A stretch of DNA of 26,557 nucleotides from Aureococcus anophagefferens. Taxonomy: Eukaryota; Sar; Pelagophyceae; Pelagomonadales; Pelagomonadaceae. Where the stretch lies: NCBI RefSeq assembly GCF_000186865.1, contig NW_008705570.1, forward strand, positions 16,638-43,194, read 5' to 3'. A program made the translations under genes and the position numbers. Under the pieces are notes generated by a model that saw only the letters and a list, made by a program, of their open reading frames with translations, was not told where the DNA came from and ran no database searches. Shown piece by piece: positions 17,167 to 23,812 of this stretch (the stretch's first letter is position 1; every line of letters begins with the position of its first letter).

Positions 17167-17931
17167 TCACTTACATCTCGGCGCGAGCCGGAAGAGGGCC
17201 GCGTCGTCGCTGCACGCGGGCCCCTTGGGGAGCTCCGTGCGTGCGAAGCGGTCGTCGAGCGCGGCGAGGAAGCGCGCGTCGTCGCGGCGGAAGCGGAACG
17301 TGTGCGCGAGGAGGATCTCCGGCGTCCTCCCGGGCAGCCGCGACAGCGCGTCCAGCGCGTCGACGAGGGCGCGGGTATCGGCGGTGTGGAAGCTCACGTC
17401 CGCCGCGACGATCAAGTCCAACGCCCCCGCGAGCGCCGCCGCGGCGCGGTCCGCGTCGCCGCCGTCGGCCCAGCGCAGCCGCGTCGCGCCCAGGAACGCC
17501 CCCGCCTTTTGGTTCGCGCGCACGTTTGACGCGAGCTGGTCGAGCACGGACGCGTCGCCGTCCGTCGCCAGCACCGTCGCGCCGCTGTTGAGCAGCGCGA
17601 TGACGTCGAGGCCGCCGGCGCCGGCGCCGAGCGCGATCGCCGTCGCGTTGGCGTAGCGCGACGACACGTCGCAGCGCGCCGCGTCGCAGCGCACGGCGTC
17701 GACGCTGCTCCCTTCGATGTACTCCGCCAAACAATAGCCCGCGTCCCACTGCGACGCGCCGACGCTGTCGCTCTCCGGGAGCTGCGCGATCGTGACGACG
17801 CCCGAGCGGGGCAGCCGATAGTGCCGCGACGGCCTCCGATGCTGCGGCCCCATGCCGTCGCCGATGATCTCGATGTCCTGCGCGACGGCGGCCAGCAGTG
17901 CGGCTGCACAGAGCAGCAGGTTGGCCATCAC
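17167..17931 (-). CDS. Secreted/lumenal SAM-dependent methyltransferase (METTL21/Methyltransf_16-like)
   Basis: This 254-aa protein has a clear signal peptide (MMANLLLCAAALLAAVAQD) and then a class I Rossmann methyltransferase. QWDAGYCLAEYIE corresponds to the family's entry segment, ALGAGAGGLDVIALLNSG to motif I with a glycine-rich loop, ATDGDASVLDQLASNVRAN to the acidic strand-2 end binding SAM ribose, and DLIVAADVSFH to the DhIhasDhhY-type motif of the METTL21-like group. Relatives methylate lysine on proteins. A signal peptide is unusual for that group and suggests action in the secretory pathway or, via a bipartite leader, in the plastid. Two ATGs in a row mark the start. The next gene lies divergently 118 bp away. 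Confidence 0.75.
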   Translation of the reverse strand: MMANLLLCAAALLAAVAQDIEIIGDGMGPQHRRPSRHYRLPRSGVVTIAQLPESDSVGASQWDAGYCLAEYIEGSSVDAVRCDAARCDVSSRYANATAIALGAGAGGLDVIALLNSGATVLATDGDASVLDQLASNVRANQKAGAFLGATRLRWADGGDADRAAAALAGALDLIVAADVSFHTADTRALVDALDALSRLPGRTPEILLAHTFRFRRDDARFLAALDDRFARTELPKGPACSDDAALFRLAPRCK

Positions 17932-18049
17932 TCAGCTTGGGCTGCCCCCGGCCTCGATGCCATCGTGATGACCTTGGGAAGCCGATGGTGCAGAAGTCGC
18001 CTCTCGGCATGCGGATGCACCTTTGAGGCGCCTCCTGCGGCAAGCAGCA
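17932..18049. promoter_or_regulatory. 118-bp divergent promoter region
   Basis: Lies between the methyltransferase and PWWP-like start codons. It contains a perfect 10-bp palindrome GAGGCGCCTC (18025-18034). The regulatory role is inferred from position. Confidence 0.4.
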
Positions 18050-18997
18050 ATGGACGATTCCTCCGCGCTCCGCGCCTGGATCCGGGAGCACCGGCTCTCG
18101 GACAAGGTCCGCGACGACGTGCTCGCCGCGGCGGACACCCTCGACGACCTGCGCGAGGCCGATCGGGCGGACCTCGAGCAGACCTTCGCGGATCTGAAAC
18201 CGCTCCCGCGAATGCGCCTCTTCAAGCTCATCGATGCGCTCAAGGGCGGCGCCGCGGCGGCGCCCGCGGCGCCCGAGGTCGAGGCGACGGAGTCGACGCC
18301 GAAGCGCGCGAAGAAGCCGCGCGCGGAGGCGAGCGAGAAGCCGCGGACCGCGGCGAGCAAGCCGCGCGCGCCGCCGGCCGCCGCGCCGTCGTCGAGCAGC
18401 GCGCGGAAGCGCGAGGCGACCGCGCGCGTCCACGGGTCGCTCAAGTACGACCCGGGCGCGAAGCTCGTCTTCCTCCGGGACAACCCGAAGGCGAAGCTCA
18501 CGAGCGAGAACGGCGCCAAGGCCGCCGCGCGCTACGCGAGCTACAGCGCGTGCGGCACCGTCGGCGAGTTCTACCGCAACGGCGGCACGACCGGCGACCT
18601 CATCTACGACCTCACGATGGGCTACTGCGCCGTCGGCGACGACGGCGGCGACGGCCCGGACGCGGGCGCGGACTGGGCCGCGCGCTTCGACGAGGTGGTC
18701 TGGGTCCAGCAGCACGGCCTCAACCCCTGGCCGGGCATGATCATGGACCCGGACGAGGCCGCGGAGCCCACGCGGACGAAGGCGAAGCGCGCCGCGGGCG
18801 TCGAGTACCTCGTCTGGAACTTCCAGGTCGAGGAGAGCGAGATCTTCTCCTTCGCGCCGCCCGTCTATATTACGGGCTGGGCCGAGGGCTTCGAGAAGGA
18901 CTTCCACCGGCGCGCGTGGACCGGCAAGTACGCCGAGTCGTTCCCCGCGGCGCTCGAGGAGGCCGACGCCGTCTTCCGCAGGAACGACGCCGCGTAA
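18050..18997 (+). CDS. PWWP-like chromatin reader with basic AT-hook-like linker
   Basis: From ATG 18050 the product is 315 aa. Residues 1-65 are a helical bundle of SAM-like appearance. Residues about 75-125 are a lysine/arginine/alanine/proline linker with KRAKKPR and SKPRAPP segments, suited to DNA binding and nuclear import. Residues about 214-310 resemble a PWWP domain: VVWVQQHGLNPWPGMIM fits the (V/L)WAKxxGxPWWPxxV entry strand, then an aromatic EYLVWNF strand and a closing helix bundle. PWWP domains bind methylated histone H3 and DNA. In between, YASYSACGTVGEFYRNGGTTGDLIYDL is a conserved-looking block that I cannot assign. Nuclear location is inferred. The gene converges on the YebC gene with 58 bp between stops. 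Confidence 0.65.
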   Translation: MDDSSALRAWIREHRLSDKVRDDVLAAADTLDDLREADRADLEQTFADLKPLPRMRLFKLIDALKGGAAAAPAAPEVEATESTPKRAKKPRAEASEKPRTAASKPRAPPAAAPSSSSARKREATARVHGSLKYDPGAKLVFLRDNPKAKLTSENGAKAAARYASYSACGTVGEFYRNGGTTGDLIYDLTMGYCAVGDDGGDGPDAGADWAARFDEVVWVQQHGLNPWPGMIMDPDEAAEPTRTKAKRAAGVEYLVWNFQVEESEIFSFAPPVYITGWAEGFEKDFHRRAWTGKYAESFPAALEEADAVFRRNDAA

Positions 18998-19055
18998 CGC
19001 ACGTTGTGAATTGGCCAATCGCACGAACCTAATTCGACGTGGATTACGCACCAGG

Positions 19056-19928
19056 TCAATCCGCGGCGAAGAGGATGTTGTGCTCGACGGTGTCGACGTC
19101 GTCGACCTCCGCGAGCTTGTCGAGCACGAGGAGGTTCTTCTCGAGGTCGTCCTCGCCGCACTCGACGAGCGTGCCGGCGATGGGCTCGTGGACGAGGTTC
19201 CCGACGCAGGCGTAGCCCGCGTCCGACAGCGCGCTTTGCATCGCGCCGAGGTCCCCGGGCTCCACGAGCACGACGCTCTTCACCTCCTCGCCGTCGGACC
19301 GCATGTCCGCGTCGGGCGCGACGACCTCGACCTCGTCGACGTCCGCCTCGAGGGCGAGCTCGATGGCCGCGTCCTCGTCCAGATCCGCGATGACCGTGAT
19401 GCGCCCCTTCTTGAGGAAGTTGTGGAGCACGCTGCCGCTCTCGGCGAGCTTGAGGTTCGCCTTCTTGACGACGGTGCCGACGTCGCTGAAGGCGCGGTTG
19501 TTGTTGTCGCTCAGCGCGTTGATGACGACGCCCGCGCCGCCGTGGAGGTAGAGCTCGTAGGTCAGCTCCTTGAAGTCCGCGCCGTCCTTGCCCTCGCTCG
19601 CCGCCTTGATGTTGCGGTCGACGATCTCGCGCTTGACGTTCAGCGCCTGCGCCTCCTTGATGATGAGCCCGAGCGCGCGGTTGCTGTCGGGGTCGGGCCC
19701 GCCGGCGCGCACGGCGACCTTGATCTTCTTGCCGATGAGCGACGCCTTCTTCGTGTACGCGGCAGCCGTCTTCGCCATCTTCAGCTTGTTGTTCTCGAAC
19801 TTGCGGCCCATCATCGTCACGGTCGCGGGCGCCGCGCGCGCCGCCGTCGGCGCGAAGGACTTGGTCGGGACCAGCGCATTGGCGCCGGCCGCGAGCGCGA
19901 GCGCGGCGAGCACGTAAGCAGAGCCCAT
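19056..19928 (-). CDS. YebC/PmpR (TACO1)-family protein, probably plastid-targeted
   Basis: The chosen ATG at 19928 gives 290 aa. Residues 1-40 are a bipartite leader: a hydrophobic signal (YVLAALALAAGANA), then LVPTKSFAPTAAR, the stramenopile plastid transit type. The rest is the YebC family: an N-terminal lysine-rich helix region (KTAAAYTKKASLIGKKIKVA), GGPDPDSNRALGLIIKEA and REIVDRNIKAAS, the YELYLHGGAGVVI strand, SDNNNRAF, ESGSVLHNFLKKG and an acidic C-terminal third. YebC proteins were described as transcription regulators; mitochondrial TACO1 and bacterial homologues aid translation of difficult (for example polyproline) stretches, so help with organelle protein synthesis is the likely job. 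An in-frame ATG at 20117 would overlap the cupin gene and is unlikely. Confidence 0.85.
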   Translation of the reverse strand: MGSAYVLAALALAAGANALVPTKSFAPTAARAAPATVTMMGRKFENNKLKMAKTAAAYTKKASLIGKKIKVAVRAGGPDPDSNRALGLIIKEAQALNVKREIVDRNIKAASEGKDGADFKELTYELYLHGGAGVVINALSDNNNRAFSDVGTVVKKANLKLAESGSVLHNFLKKGRITVIADLDEDAAIELALEADVDEVEVVAPDADMRSDGEEVKSVVLVEPGDLGAMQSALSDAGYACVGNLVHEPIAGTLVECGEDDLEKNLLVLDKLAEVDDVDTVEHNILFAAD

Positions 19929-20028
19929 TTTGCGCCTGCGCTGCTTCAAGCACGGCTCCGTGCGGAGGAAACTTTGACACGATGCCGCTGCTGCTTCGCG
20001 GTCTGGCTCCCCCGAATCCGCGCCTGGC
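19929..20028. promoter_or_regulatory. 100-bp divergent promoter region
   Basis: Separates the YebC and cupin start codons. It contains a small CACGG-CTC-CGTG hairpin. No TATA box is seen. Function is inferred from orientation. Confidence 0.4.
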
Positions 20029-20547
20029 ATGGCTCTCATCACCGTCGTGCCCGCGGAGGACGTCGACGAGGCGTTCAAGGCCACGGCGCAGACCTGGGAC
20101 AAGTGGGACAGCAGCACCTTCCCCGAGACCTTCGACTTCGCCTACGCCGAGGAGGAGGAGGTGCTGATCATCAAGGGCAAGGCGACGCTCACGCCCACCA
20201 CCGGCGACGACAACGCGCCCGTCACCATCGCCGCCGGCGACAAGGTCATCTTCCACAAGGGCTTCAAGTGCAAGTGGCTCGTGGAGGAGCCCATGGAGAA
20301 GTTCTACCACTACCCCGTGCCGCCGCCGAAGATCGCGTGCGACAAGTGCGGCGTCGAGTGCTGGGAGGAGAGCTACTTCGTCGCCGCGACGGAGCAGGAC
20401 ATCTGCCCCAAGTGCAAGAAGACGCGCGACCCGGGGGACCGCCGCGCCTGGAAGGACGCGGAGCGCCAGAAGCACGGCGAGCCCTGGGCGGACTCCGAGG
20501 ACGAGGCGCCGAAGAAGAAGCGCAAGAAGGCCCCGAAGAAGAAGTAG
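20029..20547 (+). CDS. Cupin_3-type protein fused to zinc ribbon and basic nuclear tail
   Basis: This 172-aa protein has a single cupin barrel of the DUF861/ureidoglycine-aminohydrolase type in residues 1-100: EEEEVLIIKGKATL, then AAGDKVIFHKGFKCKW and MEKFYHY, matching the family pattern ExxvLeGxaxv...aGDxvxfpxGxxxxWxV...KxY. Residues about 104-140 hold two CxxC knuckles (CDKCGVECW and CPKCKK), a likely zinc ribbon. The tail is acidic then strongly basic (DSEDEAPKKKRKKAPKKK), a probable nuclear localisation signal. The cupin lacks the full histidine metal set, so catalysis is doubtful and small-molecule or structural binding may remain. I know of no characterised protein with this order of parts. 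Confidence 0.75.
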   Translation: MALITVVPAEDVDEAFKATAQTWDKWDSSTFPETFDFAYAEEEEVLIIKGKATLTPTTGDDNAPVTIAAGDKVIFHKGFKCKWLVEEPMEKFYHYPVPPPKIACDKCGVECWEESYFVAATEQDICPKCKKTRDPGDRRAWKDAERQKHGEPWADSEDEAPKKKRKKAPKKK

Positions 20548-20606
20548 CCCCCCCCCCCCCCCCCGCCCGCGTCGTCCGTAATCCGCTTTCGTCCGTAATC
20601 CGCTTT
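20548..20606. repeat. 17-C homopolymer followed by duplicated 17-bp unit
   Basis: Seventeen consecutive C residues (20548-20564) follow the cupin stop codon. CGTCCGTAATCCGCTTT then occurs twice in a row (20573-20589 and 20590-20606), the second copy entering the stop codon (TTA, 20605) of the opposite gene. The C count is at risk of sequencing error. Confidence 0.85.
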
Positions 20607-22443
20607 ACGCCTTGGCGCTCCGCGCGAGGCGGGCCATCTCCTGGGCGCCGACGACGACGAAGTCGTCGCCGAGCAGGTCGAGCGCGTCCTGCTGGAGCGT
20701 GTAGAAATCCATGCTCGGCACGTCGGCCGCCGACGTCCAGCGGAGGCCGCCGTAGGCCAGGACGAAGGCCGGCGTCGTCGGGACGCGCGCGGCCTCGGCG
20801 CGGATCCTCCCCGCGAGGTCCGCGGCCGGGTGCGTCGTGTTGAGCTGGAGGTCCTTGTGCCAGAAGCTCGCCGCGTAGTAGAAGAGGCCCGCGTGGGAGC
20901 AGACGACGGGCGTGCCGTCGTCGAGCCAGCGGTTCTCCGCGCCGTCGGAGCAGTTGAAGTAGCCCGGGAAGCCCATGTTCGTCGTCGGCTGCGACACGAA
21001 CGCGTCCGGCGCCGCGCCGCCCGCCGCGGCGGCGCGCGCGTACGCGGCCATGAGCGCCGGCGAGGCCTGGCCGTAGGTGTCGACGACGGACGGCCCGCCG
21101 TAGGCCGCCGCGAGGCGGCCGTAGCGCCGCCCGTAGGCGTCGAGCTGGGCCTCGGAGAGCTGGTCGACGTAGACGTAGCCCGCGCCGCTGACGCCGGCGA
21201 CGAAGCTGTCGTTCGCCGACGCCGTCGCCGCGAAGTGGTCGAAGAGCGCGGGGAACCGCTCCGCGAGAGCGGCGTCGACGGACCACGCGACGGGCAGCGT
21301 CCCGCGCCGCGGCGACGCCCAGGACGCGCTGAACACCGAGTCGATGATGCGCGGCGTGTCGCCCTCGTTGGTCATGAACGTCACGTAGGTCTTGCCCCGG
21401 TCGAGGTCGAGGCCCCGGTCGTTCCGCGGCAGCGGCCGCGCCCGCTTCCGCCCGCCCGGCAGCGGGAAAAGGGACCAGAAGCTCAGGTTCGGCGACGCGA
21501 AGCTGCAGAAGACCGTGCCCCCCGCTTTGCTCGTCACGTTCGTCCAGCTCGTCTCGTCGCGGCTCCAGCCGAAGGCGCCGAAGAGCGGCGCGTAGTGCGA
21601 CGCCATGATCTCGAAGAGCGTCGCGTCGTCCCAGTTCGGCAGCTGCGTCGGGTCCGTCACGGGCGCCGCGGCCTGCGAGGCCATGTGCGTCTCGAGGTCC
21701 ACGGTGAACGCGCGCCGCTGGACCGCGTAGTCCGCGTTCGTGACCGTCGCGTTGCTCTGCGCGTCGCGGCGGAACGCGTCCGGGTCGTCGGGGACGCGGT
21801 ACTTGTTCAGATTAAAAATCGTGTCGTTGGACGTCCGCGGCAGCAGGTGGGCGACGGCCCACGCGTACGCGTCCTCGCGCGTCCGCGCCACGGGGCTCTC
21901 GCGCCAGTCGTAGGCCACGGGCAGCGCCGCGAGGCACGCGTGGGCCGCGAGCATGCTTTCCGACACGGGCAGCACGCGCTCGAGGCCCGCGAGCGTCAGC
22001 GCGAGCGCGTAGGTCCAGCCGTCGCCGTACTCGGCGGCCTCGGCCGTCGCCGCGTCGCCGTAGACGAGCGCGCCGGCGATCGCGCCCGCGGGGAGCGCGC
22101 GGACGAGGCCGCACAGGCACGTCGAGTCCGCCCACGTGATCGTCGCGCGCTGCTCCGCCGTCAAGAGGTCGGCCCAGTACTTGTCCGCGCCGGCCCAGTC
22201 GAAGTCGGCGGCGCCGCTGTCGAAGAAGACCCGGGGGCCCGCCTGGTTCGCGATGCCCTGGGCCGCGAAGGCCGCGACCTGCTCCTCGTAGGTGAGGCTC
22301 GGCATGCGCCAGCCGATGACCTGTTCCTGCGCCCGAGCCATGGGAAGCAGGCACGCGAGCACCATCGAAAGGCCCAGGTTCGCCCGAGCCCTGGGAAGCA
22401 GGCACGCGAGCACCATCGAAAGGCCCATGTTCGCAAGAGCCAT
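20605..22443 (-). CDS. GxGYxYP-family putative glycoside hydrolase with duplicated signal peptide core
   Basis: This 612-aa protein matches the GxGYxYP family, a putative glycoside hydrolase group. The name-giving motif appears as VSGAGYVYVDQL (about residues 414-428, with valine replacing the final proline), followed by SPALMAAYARAAAAGG and a QPTTNMGFPGYFNC block. The N-terminal domain (GPRVFFDSG, NKYRVPDD) corresponds to the usual companion domain. It has about 10 NxT/S sites. The leader contains the GLSMVLACLLP core twice, 17 residues apart, coded by a 51-bp tandem duplication. The upstream GH99 stop lies 43 bp before the ATG on the same strand. The reaction is not established for the family; secretion is well supported. 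Confidence 0.8.
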   Translation of the reverse strand: MALANMGLSMVLACLLPRARANLGLSMVLACLLPMARAQEQVIGWRMPSLTYEEQVAAFAAQGIANQAGPRVFFDSGAADFDWAGADKYWADLLTAEQRATITWADSTCLCGLVRALPAGAIAGALVYGDAATAEAAEYGDGWTYALALTLAGLERVLPVSESMLAAHACLAALPVAYDWRESPVARTREDAYAWAVAHLLPRTSNDTIFNLNKYRVPDDPDAFRRDAQSNATVTNADYAVQRRAFTVDLETHMASQAAAPVTDPTQLPNWDDATLFEIMASHYAPLFGAFGWSRDETSWTNVTSKAGGTVFCSFASPNLSFWSLFPLPGGRKRARPLPRNDRGLDLDRGKTYVTFMTNEGDTPRIIDSVFSASWASPRRGTLPVAWSVDAALAERFPALFDHFAATASANDSFVAGVSGAGYVYVDQLSEAQLDAYGRRYGRLAAAYGGPSVVDTYGQASPALMAAYARAAAAGGAAPDAFVSQPTTNMGFPGYFNCSDGAENRWLDDGTPVVCSHAGLFYYAASFWHKDLQLNTTHPAADLAGRIRAEAARVPTTPAFVLAYGGLRWTSAADVPSMDFYTLQQDALDLLGDDFVVVGAQEMARLARSAKA

Positions 22444-22450
22444 TGGAAGC
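22342..22450. repeat. 51-bp tandem duplication encoding the signal peptide core
   Basis: The unit starting GGGAAGCAGGCACGCGAGCA occurs at 22342 and 22393, and its first bases recur at 22444. The period is exactly 51 bp (17 codons), so frame is kept. Copies are nearly identical. Confidence 0.9.
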
Positions 22451-22486
22451 AGGTTTCACAAAACTTTAGTGAAGCGACATTGAACG

Positions 22487-23759
22487 CTACAGCTCGGCCT
22501 CCGGCGGCCGCGTGTGCTTGAAGCGCGCGACGACCTTGCGCGTGATGTCGAGGTACATGTCCGGGTACTCGTAGGCGAGGTGCGAGTCCACCGCCGGTGT
22601 GCCCGCGCCGCGTCTCGGGCCGCGCGGCGGGCTCGATCTGCGTGCCCTCGCCCCACTCGTTGAAGGACGTGATGGAGATCATGTCCGCGCCGGACGTCGC
22701 GGCGCTGCGGAGCATCTTCGCGTAGTAGCGGCCGTCGGCGCGGTCCCGCGTCGCCGCGCGGTTCCAGGGCCGGATGCGCGTGTCGTTGTAGCCCGGCCCG
22801 ACGCTCGGCGAGAAGTGGAGGTTCCGCTCCCGGGCCCACGTCGCCAGCTGCGCCCAGTTCCGCGCCGTGCTCCCGAACGTGAAGCCCTCCGTGGCGAAGT
22901 AGGTGTAGAAGCCGTCGAAGCAGCCCTCGTCGACGAGCGCGCGCTCGCGCGCGTCGAGCAGCGTCGCGATCGCGACGACGTCGTGGGCCGTGCCGCGGAT
23001 GGAGCGCGCGCCGCCCGGGCAGAGCAGCTCGGCCCAGTCCTCCTTCGTGTTGTGGTAGGCGTCGTAGACGTAGACGACGGGCAGCGCGGGCTCGTCGCCG
23101 CACGGCCGCCGCGGCATGCGGTGGAGCGCGTCGCCGTACGCGCCCACGAGGTACTCGAGGTCCCGCCGCACGGACGTCGGGTGGCGGCCCTCGTAGGGCT
23201 CGAGGTGGATCGCCGCGCCGACGCCGTGCGCCTTCGCGGCCGCGGCCGCGGCCGCGACGGCGTTGTCCGTCACGACGCCCTGCGTGTCCGACACGGCCTC
23301 CGCGTCCGGCCGGCCCGTCCAGGACAGCACGGCGGCGTCGATGCCCGCGGCGGCCATCTGCGCGAAGTGCGTGTCCAGCGTGTCCGCGGACCGCGAGCTG
23401 TAGGGGCCGAGCGCGGGGTAGAACCTGCGAGGCGCCGTCGCGGCGCGGCGCGGCCGGCGTCGACGCCGCTCATCCGCGCGGCGAGTGCAAAAAGGTCGGC
23501 GGCTCGAAGCGGTAGTCGTCGAGGTGGGCGTGCTTGTCCTTGACGGCGCGGTCCCAGTGCGGCAGCACCTTGTGGTCCCAGTGGAGCCACTTGCCGTCCA
23601 CCGCCGGCACGCCGTACCAGAGGTAGTAAAACGCGTGGACCTACGCGCTGCGTTCGAAGCGCTCGTGCTGTCCGCGCGTACCTCCGGCTTCTCGACGCAC
23701 GATTGCGCAGCGCGCGCCGCCGTCGCGGCCGCGGCGACGACGATAGCACGCAACACCAT
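22487..23759 (-). CDS. GH99 endo-alpha-1,2-mannosidase/mannanase-like enzyme, three exons, frameshift near 3' end
   Basis: Exons 23759-23682, 23640-23489 and 23424-22487 encode about 389 aa if two bases are added near 22600-22635. A signal peptide or anchor (MVLRAIVVAAAATAARAAQ) leads to VHAFYYLWYGVPAVDGKW, LHWDHKVLPHW and FYPALGPYSSRS, the classical GH99 N-terminal strand order. It continues with SITSFNEWGEGTQIEP, which carries the two glutamates of the family's active site, and a tail DSHLAYEYPDMYLDITRK. GH99 enzymes cut internal alpha-1,2-mannosidic bonds of N-glycans in the Golgi (MANEA) or of mannans when secreted. The start could also be the ATG at 23771. The second donor (GC at 23488) is the least certain join; an alternative GC further upstream would shorten the loop. 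Confidence 0.8.
22600..22635. other. Frame break near the GH99 C-terminus
   Basis: The frame holding GEGTQIEPAARPE has no suitable end, while the frame one base over continues TPAVDSHLAYEYPD to a TAG at 22489-22487. The switch lies in CGC/GCG-rich sequence and would be repaired by two extra bases. Confidence 0.65.
23425..23488 (-). other. 64-nt GC-AG intron 2 of the GH99 gene (tentative)
   Basis: An in-frame TGA follows LHSPRG in exon 2 and the FYPALGPYSS block resumes in another frame, so an intron is needed. CGCAG at 23429-23425 is the acceptor, and a GC donor at 23488 gives a phase-correct PPTFL|FYPALG join. Confidence 0.55.
23641..23681 (-). other. 41-nt GT-AG intron 1 of the GH99 gene
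   Basis: GTACGCGC...GCGTAG sits between KPE and VHAFYYLWYG in phase 0. The first eight intron bases (GTACGCGC) match the first eight of exon 2 (GTCCACGC) at six positions, like a decayed target-site duplication. It is the shortest confident intron here. Confidence 0.7.
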
Positions 23760-23812
23760 GGCTTGTGGCAAAGTCGAAGGTGCTGCTCAATATCCAAAAT
23801 TGGGCTGCGCCG
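23760..23812. promoter_or_regulatory. 53-bp divergent promoter region with inverted CCAAT (ATTGG)
   Basis: Only 53 bp separate the GH99 and tyrosinase-like start codons. ATTGG at about 23799-23803 is a reverse CCAAT box. Such a short space implies overlapping 5' leaders or a very compact bidirectional promoter. Confidence 0.4.

Noticed and set aside
16376..17656. 426-codon plus-strand frame starting in the gene-poor region
   Set aside because: No start context, no recognisable domain, serine/arginine-rich, and it overlaps the methyltransferase gene on the other strand.
17171..19051. 626-codon minus-strand frame spanning the PWWP-like and methyltransferase genes
   Set aside because: Arginine-rich shadow across two genes with clear domains in other frames.
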